Shown in pieces: positions 58,393 through 64,000 of a stretch of DNA of 64,000 nucleotides (positions within the stretch are counted from its first letter, which is position 1; the number at the start of each line of letters is the position of its first letter). Under the pieces are notes generated by a model that saw only the letters and a program-made list of their open reading frames with translations, had not been told where the DNA came from and did no database searches. Source of the stretch: Parabacteroides sp. AM08-6 (GTDB lineage: Bacteria > Bacteroidota > Bacteroidia > Bacteroidales > Tannerellaceae); assembly GCF_003473295.1 (NCBI RefSeq), contig NZ_QRMP01000002.1, positions 63,204 to 127,203 on the forward strand. The letters run 5' to 3'. The translations under genes were made by a program, and so were the position numbers.

Positions 58393-59085
58393 TTAACTAT
58401 GTGTAATGGCTAAACTTAGTATGCTAACCTTGATTCGAGAGATTGTGAGAAGCTTTTCCGCACAGGAACCGAGCGTGGAGCCAGTGGTGATAACGTCGTC
58501 TATCAGCAGGACATGTTTCCCTTGTATCTCTTTGTCTTGTACAAGGGAGAATATATCTTGTACGTTTTTCCAGCGTTCGTAAATCATCTTGTTTGTTTGT
58601 GTTTCTGTTTTTTTCAAACGGCGGACAGATAGGGTATCAACAGGAATATTTAATACGGAATGGATGCCTTTGGCTATCCATTCCGATTGATTGTAGCCAC
58701 GCTTTCGCTGTTTATCAGGATGTAGCGGGACCGGAATTAGGACATCGACAGATTCGAATAAACCATTTTTTTGTAAATATAATGCGGCCATGCGTCCCAT
58801 ATAAAAAGCTAATTCTTTGTTGTCGTAGTATTTCAGGGAGTGAATGAGTCGCTGTACATGTCCGCCTTTTTCGTAATAGAGGAGGGCTGAAGCCTTGTTT
58901 ATTGCAACTTTCCCCCTGAATAAGAAGGATACAGGATTATTCTCGTTGTCGGAAAACCGGGTATAAGGTAAATGGCACAAACAATGGAGGCAAATGTGTT
59001 CTTCCCCTTTTGTGAGGGGAAGTTTGCATAGCATACACAAACGGGGAAAAAACAAACTGAGTAAATCATTCAAAATCGTCATCAT
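58393..59085 (-). CDS. ComF family phosphoribosyltransferase-like protein
   Basis: 230 residues. An N-terminal zinc-binding CMLCKLPLTKGEEHICLHCLC is followed by a PRTase fold with VLIPVPLHPDKQRKRGYNQS and the PRPP-loop VLLIDDVITTGSTL (about residues 191-204). ComF proteins take part in DNA uptake in some bacteria and occur in many non-competent ones. The start overlaps recX by about 20 bp, so recX and comF are coupled. Confidence 0.92.
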   Translation of the reverse strand: MMTILNDLLSLFFPRLCMLCKLPLTKGEEHICLHCLCHLPYTRFSDNENNPVSFLFRGKVAINKASALLYYEKGGHVQRLIHSLKYYDNKELAFYMGRMAALYLQKNGLFESVDVLIPVPLHPDKQRKRGYNQSEWIAKGIHSVLNIPVDTLSVRRLKKTETQTNKMIYERWKNVQDIFSLVQDKEIQGKHVLLIDDVITTGSTLGSCAEKLLTISRIKVSILSLAITHS

Positions 59086-59557
59086 ACCCGTTTCCTTTGA
59101 AAAGTTGTTTCAGACAATAGAGTGCTTCACGGCTTTCAAAACCACGTCCGGCTGCGAAACGAAGTAGTTTTCCATAAACGTCACGTTCATTTTTTCCGTG
59201 TATGCTTTTTATTTTACTTTTCAGCAGGGATAGCAGGATTTCCTGATATTCCGTTTCGTTAATATCGGATAAAGCATTCGAACGGACAACTGCCGGAATA
59301 TTCTTTTTTTGCAGTTCGTAATTGATTTTGATGCGTCCCCATTTATTGAAACGAAGCTTGTCGTTTACAAAGCACCGGCTGTACCGGTTTTCGTCAATAA
59401 ACTTTTCTTTGAGAAGCCGGGCAATGATACGTTCATTTTCTTCTTTTGACAAGCCGGCTGCTTCCAGTTTTTTTTCGACATCCAGTATACAGCGTTCGGC
59501 TGTGGAGCAATAAGCTGCGGCTCGATGGAGCATTTCCTGTTCGTTTGCTTGTTTCAT
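59066..59557 (-). CDS. recX: Regulatory protein RecX
   Basis: About 163 residues from the ATG of MKQANEQEMLHR; an upstream start would run into prmC. The three-helix repeat pattern of RecX is visible: AAAYCSTAERCILDVEKKL, FIDENRYSRCFVNDKLRFNKWGRIKINYEL. It binds RecA filaments and inhibits recombination. It overlaps the prmC end by 4 bp (ATGA) and comF starts inside its 3' end. Confidence 0.92.
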   Translation of the reverse strand: MKQANEQEMLHRAAAYCSTAERCILDVEKKLEAAGLSKEENERIIARLLKEKFIDENRYSRCFVNDKLRFNKWGRIKINYELQKKNIPAVVRSNALSDINETEYQEILLSLLKSKIKSIHGKNERDVYGKLLRFAAGRGFESREALYCLKQLFKGNGYDDDFE

Positions 59558-60402
59558 AGTTGTGCTTTTACAATGCGGTCCTTTCCCGAAAGGTCTTGCA
59601 GCAGTTCTATATTTTTGTATCCTTCGTTTCGTAACATGTCTACCGTAGCATTTCCACACTGGGCATTGATTTCGAAATACAGGCGTCCGTTCCGTTTTAA
59701 TTTCTTCTTTCCGAATTTGGCTATGTGGCGATAGAAAAGTAGCGGATCTTTATCCGGGACGAACAGGGCTGAATGAGGCTCGTATTTTAATACATTGTCT
59801 TCCATATCCCTCTTTTCGCTTTCTTTTATATAAGGAGGATTACTCACTATTGTATCGAAAAGAAAAGGAATATCGGCTTCTGCCTTTGCCGGAGAGAGTA
59901 TGTCGGTGTGGATAAACGTGACAGTCACGCCGTTGCGTTTGGCGTTTCTACGTGCGGTATTTAGTGCTTCTTTCGAAATGTCCATAGCGAATAATTCCGC
60001 ATTTTTTAAATGTTTGCCTAATGCGATGGCGATACAGCCGCTACCTGTCCCGATGTCCAGAATTTTCCCTTGTTGCTTTTCATGATCGATAATAACCTGT
60101 TCGACTAGTTCTTCTGTTTCCGGACGTGGAATCAGAACGTGAGGATTGACCTCGAATTCGAGACTGTAAAAGTCGGCTACTCCCAAAATGTATTGCAGCG
60201 GTTCCGATTGTTTCAAATGTTCCACAATCATTCTGATTCTTTCTTTTTCCTGCTCCGACAATATTTTTTCTTTACAAAAGAAATAGATGTGAGGCGGAAT
60301 GCCGCATATACGTTCCATAATCAAACGGGTCATGCTGCTGATTTCACTTTTAGGATATATATCTTTCAGGGAGCTGCTTATGTAGGCAATGGTCTCAGTC
60401 AT
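59554..60402 (-). CDS. prmC: Release factor glutamine methyltransferase
   Basis: SAM-dependent N5-methylation of the GGQ glutamine of RF1 and RF2. About 282 residues from the ATG of MTETIAYISSSL, preceded by a TATCTTTG box at 60420-60427. The methyltransferase fold has GKILDIGTGSGCIAIALGKH (about residues 113-132) and the catalytic NPPY in VSNPPYIKES; LIPRPETEELVE is also typical. It is first of prmC-recX-comF. Confidence 0.95.
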   Translation of the reverse strand: MTETIAYISSSLKDIYPKSEISSMTRLIMERICGIPPHIYFFCKEKILSEQEKERIRMIVEHLKQSEPLQYILGVADFYSLEFEVNPHVLIPRPETEELVEQVIIDHEKQQGKILDIGTGSGCIAIALGKHLKNAELFAMDISKEALNTARRNAKRNGVTVTFIHTDILSPAKAEADIPFLFDTIVSNPPYIKESEKRDMEDNVLKYEPHSALFVPDKDPLLFYRHIAKFGKKKLKRNGRLYFEINAQCGNATVDMLRNEGYKNIELLQDLSGKDRIVKAQL

Positions 60403-60419
60403 GCTATATAATTTTAAGG

Positions 60420-60427
60420 CAAAGATA
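60420..60427 (-). promoter_or_regulatory. -7 promoter element of prmC
   Basis: TATCTTTG on the minus strand, 17 bp before the ATG. Confidence 0.55.
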
Positions 60428-60460
60428 GGAGTTTCGTAGTTAAGCACAAACTATTTCTTG

Positions 60461-60468
60461 TATCTTTG
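60461..60468 (+). promoter_or_regulatory. -7 promoter element of ribD
   Basis: TATCTTTG, 27 bp before the ATG, divergent from prmC. Confidence 0.55.
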
Positions 60469-60495
60469 TCTGGCAGAATCCATTAAAGAACGATT

Positions 60496-61545
60496 ATGAT
60501 TGAGGTGGAAGAGAAATATATGGCCCGCTGTTTTGAGCTGGCTCGTAGGGGAGAAGGCGATACGGCTCCCAACCCGATGGTCGGTGCGGTTATTGTACAT
60601 GACGGCAAAATTATAGGAGAAGGTTATCACCGGAAGTACGGGGAAGCTCATGCTGAGGTGAATGCAATTACTTCCGTTAAAAATGAAGCTTTATTGTCTG
60701 ATTCTACGATTTATGTCAGTCTGGAACCTTGTAGCCATTACGGTAAAACACCTCCCTGTGCGGAACTAATCATCCGAAAAGGCATTCCCCGTGTAGTGGT
60801 AGGAAGTCCGGACCCTTTTCCCGAAGTCTCCGGTCGCGGGATACAAATGTTGCTCGATGCAGGTGTGGAGGTTGTCACAGGTGTAATGGAAAAAGAGGCT
60901 GTCGAACTGAATGCGGCTTTTATGACTTTCCAGCGTTTGAAACGTCCTTATATCTATTTGAAATGGGCGCAGAGCCTGGACGGCTTCTTGGATAAGGCGC
61001 GGGAGGATGCGCAGACTCCGGCAACCGTCCTTTCTTCTCCGGCAACACTTCGCCATGTACATCATTTGCGTACCAAAGCGGCGGCAATCATGGTGGGGAC
61101 ACGTACGGCGCTCTTGGATAATCCTTCTCTTACAGTACGGCATTGGGTCGGAAATTCGCCTGTCCGTGTGTTGCTGGACAGGGAATTGCGTGTCCCGTCC
61201 GGCTATCATTTGATGGATGGCACTGTACGGACACTTGTTTTTACAGCTTGTGATGCCGAAAATCGTCCGAATGTAGAATATGTTACGATTGATTTTAGCC
61301 ATGATGTACTGCCTCAAGTACTTCATCAATTATATGTACGTAAGCTGAATTCTTTGTTGGTTGAAGGAGGTTCCCAATTGTTGGAAAGTTTTTTGCAAGC
61401 GGGATTGTGGGATGAAATATGTGTGGAGACTGCCCCCGTGCTTCTTTGCTCCGGAATAGAAGCTCCCGTTATCTCCGGTTGTCCTTACGATTTAAAAAAT
61501 CATAACGGGCATCTTCTACAAACGTACCGACAAAAACTTCATTAA
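60496..61545 (+). CDS. ribD: Bifunctional riboflavin biosynthesis deaminase/reductase RibD
   Basis: Second and third steps of riboflavin synthesis. 349 residues. The deaminase half (1-145) has the zinc motif HAEVNAI and PCSHYGKTPPCAELI. The reductase half (about 150-349) has YIYLKWAQSLDG, IMVGTRTALLDNPSL and LLVEGGSQLLESFL. No rib genes flank it and no FMN riboswitch was recognised in the short leader. Confidence 0.96.
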   Translation: MIEVEEKYMARCFELARRGEGDTAPNPMVGAVIVHDGKIIGEGYHRKYGEAHAEVNAITSVKNEALLSDSTIYVSLEPCSHYGKTPPCAELIIRKGIPRVVVGSPDPFPEVSGRGIQMLLDAGVEVVTGVMEKEAVELNAAFMTFQRLKRPYIYLKWAQSLDGFLDKAREDAQTPATVLSSPATLRHVHHLRTKAAAIMVGTRTALLDNPSLTVRHWVGNSPVRVLLDRELRVPSGYHLMDGTVRTLVFTACDAENRPNVEYVTIDFSHDVLPQVLHQLYVRKLNSLLVEGGSQLLESFLQAGLWDEICVETAPVLLCSGIEAPVISGCPYDLKNHNGHLLQTYRQKLH

Positions 61546-61754
61546 ACGATGTTGAATGAAAGAAACATAATTGTTGTAACAAAGAAAGATAATTGTGCTT
61601 TTTGAATTCAATATATGTTGAAAGTATAATTTCACGTAATGAAATGGGAAAAACAATCGTAGGAAGTGGTGTGATTCATACGACATATTTATGGATAAGC
61701 AACTAAAATATTATAAATATTCCCCCTTATGAGGTATAAAGCAAAAAATGTTTC

Positions 61755-61762
61755 TACTTTTG
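61755..61762 (+). promoter_or_regulatory. -7 promoter element of the DUF6242 gene
   Basis: TACTTTTG, 29 bp before the chosen ATG, which supports that start over the ATG at 61729. Confidence 0.6.
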
Positions 61763-61791
61763 TGCCTTTATATGCAACAAACTTATTTTTG

Positions 61792-63177
61792 ATGAAAAAG
61801 AAATTAGTACTGTTTATAACCGGATGTTTTGTCTTTTTGTTGTCTTCCTGTCTAGGATCAAACGAAATAGACTATGAGTTGAGTAAAGATTGTCAGATTC
61901 TAACTTTTTCTTTATCGAGCGACTCTGTTCCCGAGTTGAAGAATGTTGTATTTACAATCGATCAGATTAATGGGCTTATTTTTAATGCGGATTCTATGCC
62001 TTATGGTACGGAACTAAAAGATAAAGTCATTTGTACCGTGAATTTGGCTACTACAGTATGGGGGTGCCAGGTGATACAGGAAGCGATAGGTGATACAATT
62101 TCTTGGAATTTGCAGGATTCACTGGATTTTAGCAAGCCGGTGCAGTTTATTAATACACTTTGGGATGGCGAAACTACCAAAAAGTATACCGCACAATTAA
62201 ATATCCATCAGGTTGTTCCGGACTCGATGGTTTGGACTGTTTATTCTGAAAATATTGCGGGTGAAGCAATAAAGGAAGAAAAAACAATTGTTTTTGGCGA
62301 AGAGGGTTCCGCGTTCTATTATATGTATATGCAGCCGGTTAATGCAAGTAAGGGATATTTGTTGTATCGTTCCGCTGTTTCGGATGGCAGGAATTGGGAG
62401 CCATTGTCACTGACCGGACTTCCTGCTGACAATCTCCGCTTGTCGCAAATTGATGAATATGAAGGAAATTTATATGTTATTACAACCGACGGACTTCTTT
62501 ACCGCTCCGCAAACGGGACGGATTGGACGCTTGTAGAAGGAGCGCCTTCGATAAAAACATTATTAGGCAGTATTAAAGTAAGTGATGACTTTACTGGTTC
62601 GGGGAAACAACAATCGGCTATGGCAGCCATTGTCGACCAGAATGGTGTTGCTACTTTTGCCCGCATGGATAAGTCGATGGAATGGAAATCAGGAAATACA
62701 GTGAGTGCCGGTTTCCCTATGAGCGGTTTTGGAAATGTTTCATACAATTCTATGTTTCGCGCTTATCTGATGGTTGTAGCAGGAAGGACGGAAAATAATT
62801 CACTGACCAATACGGTTTGGGGAACAAGTGATGGTCTTGTCTGGGCTAACTTTACAGATGAAGAAACTGAAACTTTTTCTGTACGCGAAGGTGTATCGGT
62901 AATCCAGTATGACAACCGAATGTTTATGGTTGGAGGAATTGATGCGGCCGGTAAGGCTTCTTCTGAAATTTATATGTCGCAGGATTACGGTGTGACTTGG
63001 AATTTGTCGGATACACTGACAGTTATGCCTCCTGAATTTAAGGCACGTGGATATGCATCTATTTATGTAGATAAAGATAATTATATGTATCTTTTCGGTG
63101 GAAAAGAAACAACAAGTTCGAATGTTTTGGATCAAATCTGGCGCGGTCGTATAAATCGTCTGGGTTTTAAAGATTAG
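61792..63177 (+). CDS. DUF6242-like lipoprotein with propeller repeats
   Basis: About 461 residues from the ATG of MKKKLVLFITG, with a lipoprotein signal (Cys20 in LLSSC). The N-terminal part is a beta-sandwich (about 25-165) and the rest has repeated short blades such as LLYRSAVSDGRNWEPLSL, LLYRSANGTDWTLVEG and IYMSQDYGVTWNLSD, with Asp/Asn-x-Trp turns like BNR or Kelch repeats. A beta-propeller on the cell surface is likely. The family matches DUF6242; binding target unknown. Confidence 0.78.
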   Translation: MKKKLVLFITGCFVFLLSSCLGSNEIDYELSKDCQILTFSLSSDSVPELKNVVFTIDQINGLIFNADSMPYGTELKDKVICTVNLATTVWGCQVIQEAIGDTISWNLQDSLDFSKPVQFINTLWDGETTKKYTAQLNIHQVVPDSMVWTVYSENIAGEAIKEEKTIVFGEEGSAFYYMYMQPVNASKGYLLYRSAVSDGRNWEPLSLTGLPADNLRLSQIDEYEGNLYVITTDGLLYRSANGTDWTLVEGAPSIKTLLGSIKVSDDFTGSGKQQSAMAAIVDQNGVATFARMDKSMEWKSGNTVSAGFPMSGFGNVSYNSMFRAYLMVVAGRTENNSLTNTVWGTSDGLVWANFTDEETETFSVREGVSVIQYDNRMFMVGGIDAAGKASSEIYMSQDYGVTWNLSDTLTVMPPEFKARGYASIYVDKDNYMYLFGGKETTSSNVLDQIWRGRINRLGFKD

Positions 63178-63258
63178 GAAAGTTCATGTAAAACAGTATA
63201 ATTTTATGAGGCTTTTAGCGTTAGAAAAGGAAGGTGTAGTAATATAACAGCAAAGATT

Positions 63259-63978
63259 ATGACTTCAACTTTCTTTCAACGCATATTCATTTTCATACTG
63301 TTTGCCGGTTTTATCGGCAATGTACGTGCGCAGGAATATAAATATGAAATAGGCGGAATGGCCGGCGGAGCTTATTATATGGGCGACGTTAATAAAAATA
63401 CTCCCTTTAAAGGGCTAAACCCGGCATTAGGAGCGATATTCCGCTACAACCCGAATTTCAGATGGGCCTTTAAGGCAAATTTGATGTGGGGACAAGTTTC
63501 CGGCAGTACGGACGGACAGAAAAATGTTTTTCCGAACAATGCACAAGTTTCTTTCAGCCGTAGTCTGATAGAGCTAGGTGGTCAAATGGAATTTAACTTT
63601 TTTCCGTATAGCGATAAATTTGCTTATGCAAATGCAAAGCGTTTTTCGCCTTATGTATTCTTCGGTTTGGGAGTGACAGTCGCTCCGGGTAGTGGGAATA
63701 CGTTTGCCGGTCCGAATATACCGTTGGGAGTTGGTATTAAATATAAGATGAAGAACCGGATTAATCTGGGATGCGAGTTCTCGTTTCGTAAGCTGTTTGG
63801 TGATGGTTTAGACGTGACGGACGATAGTAATTCCATATTGAATGATCCGTATCATATGAAAAGCAGTTTTCTAAAGAATAAAGATTGGTATTCTTTTCTG
63901 CTGCTTTCTGTCACGTGGGATTTTGGTCCTCGGAACAGACCTTGTAATAGTATAAATAGTAACAGTAGTTACAGATGA
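63259..63978 (+). CDS. DUF6089 family outer-membrane barrel protein
   Basis: 239 residues, signal peptide ending VRAQEY. GGMAGGAYYMGDVNKNTPFKG near the start of the mature protein and a run of barrel strands (YVFFGLGVTVAPGSG, NLGCEFSFRKLFGDGLDV) match DUF6089. In Bacteroidales this gene often precedes uppS and bamA, and indeed an ATG consistent with uppS follows 7 bp later. A role in outer-membrane biogenesis is suggested by position only. Confidence 0.85.
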   Translation: MTSTFFQRIFIFILFAGFIGNVRAQEYKYEIGGMAGGAYYMGDVNKNTPFKGLNPALGAIFRYNPNFRWAFKANLMWGQVSGSTDGQKNVFPNNAQVSFSRSLIELGGQMEFNFFPYSDKFAYANAKRFSPYVFFGLGVTVAPGSGNTFAGPNIPLGVGIKYKMKNRINLGCEFSFRKLFGDGLDVTDDSNSILNDPYHMKSSFLKNKDWYSFLLLSVTWDFGPRNRPCNSINSNSSYR

Positions 63979-63985
63979 AAACACT

Positions 63986-64000
63986 ATGTCGTTGATTGAA
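63986..64000 (+). CDS. Probable isoprenyl (undecaprenyl) diphosphate synthase, first five codons
   Basis: ATG TCG TTG ATT GAA (MSLIE) begins 7 bp after the DUF6089 stop and runs off the window. Bacteroidales UppS proteins often start MS(L/Y)xE, and gene order DUF6089-uppS-bamA is common. Five residues are not enough for certainty. Confidence 0.5.

Overview
The window is about 64 kb of a Bacteroidales chromosome of Bacteroides or Parabacteroides type; I cannot fix the species from sequence alone. The evidence is a SusC/SusD pair, many lipoproteins and outer-membrane barrels with Bacteroidetes-only domains (DUF4468, DUF4251, DUF6089, DUF6242, FimB/Mfa2), a fused SecDF, the absence of clear Shine-Dalgarno sequences, and the Bacteroidetes promoter TTTG-N19-TAnnTTTG before many genes. 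Most of the window is chromosomal housekeeping. No IS element, prophage, CRISPR array or rRNA gene was seen.

Layout. 1-4548: end of a polysaccharide-utilisation locus (SusC tail, SusD, a secreted PHP phosphoesterase, a convergent GH30 glycosidase). 4714-8294: tRNA-Arg, a small porin, two lipoproteins (one FimB/Mfa2-like) and a sugar isomerase. 8634-12524: ddh, lgt, a flavodiiron protein and nagB. 12796-14964: a membrane protein/ECF sigma factor/membrane protein operon converging on a ferritin-VIT iron transporter. 14967-17536: argS and an HU gene with an unusual 503-bp gap between them. 17723-22636: two rhomboids, an EEP-family protein, an NfeD-like protein and a flotillin. 22707-27417: two DUF4468 proteins and SecDF. 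27806-31663: hutI and a cyclodeaminase, then mrp and trmB. 31835-34830: a secreted TIM-barrel protein, a bacterial-type PARG and three identical tRNA-Asn genes. 34938-39927: a PfkB kinase, a PDZ-containing S41 protease and two paralogous membrane metallophosphoesterases. 40067-45907: a GH130 lipoprotein, a nitroreductase, a large outer-membrane barrel and a secreted phosphodiesterase. 45915-50646: an orphan Dam-like methylase, a FecCD-type importer and a MATE pump. 50717-54919: a DUF4251 protein, a GroES-like protein, an Nfn-type transhydrogenase pair and a GNAT protein. 54993-60402: tRNA Gly-Leu-Gly, a Rieske-like lipoprotein, argH, an SRPBCC protein, pyrE, comF, recX and prmC. 60496-64000: ribD, a DUF6242 lipoprotein, a DUF6089 barrel and the start of probable uppS.

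The most unusual signal lies between the genes. Five intergenic gaps carry short arrays of palindromes whose centres are spaced exactly 22 bp apart. The palindrome differs from array to array (AGTGCCA/TGGCACT, GGCCA/TGGCC, GTTCC/GGAAC, CCCTATAGGG, TCCTATAGGA) while the spacing and the paired design stay the same. One of these gaps also holds four GTTGAC/GTTAAC half-sites exactly 32 bp apart. Two other gaps hold long hairpins whose arms are built of 7-bp repeats. I know of no named family for any of these, and they are the best candidates here for an undescribed system. Among proteins, the best second looks are a Rieske-like lipoprotein whose fourth ligand is Cys instead of His, a stand-alone bacterial PARG, an Mrp ATPase without its CXXC motif, and two genes (trmB and the FecCD permease) whose promoters sit so close to ATG that their transcripts should be almost leaderless.
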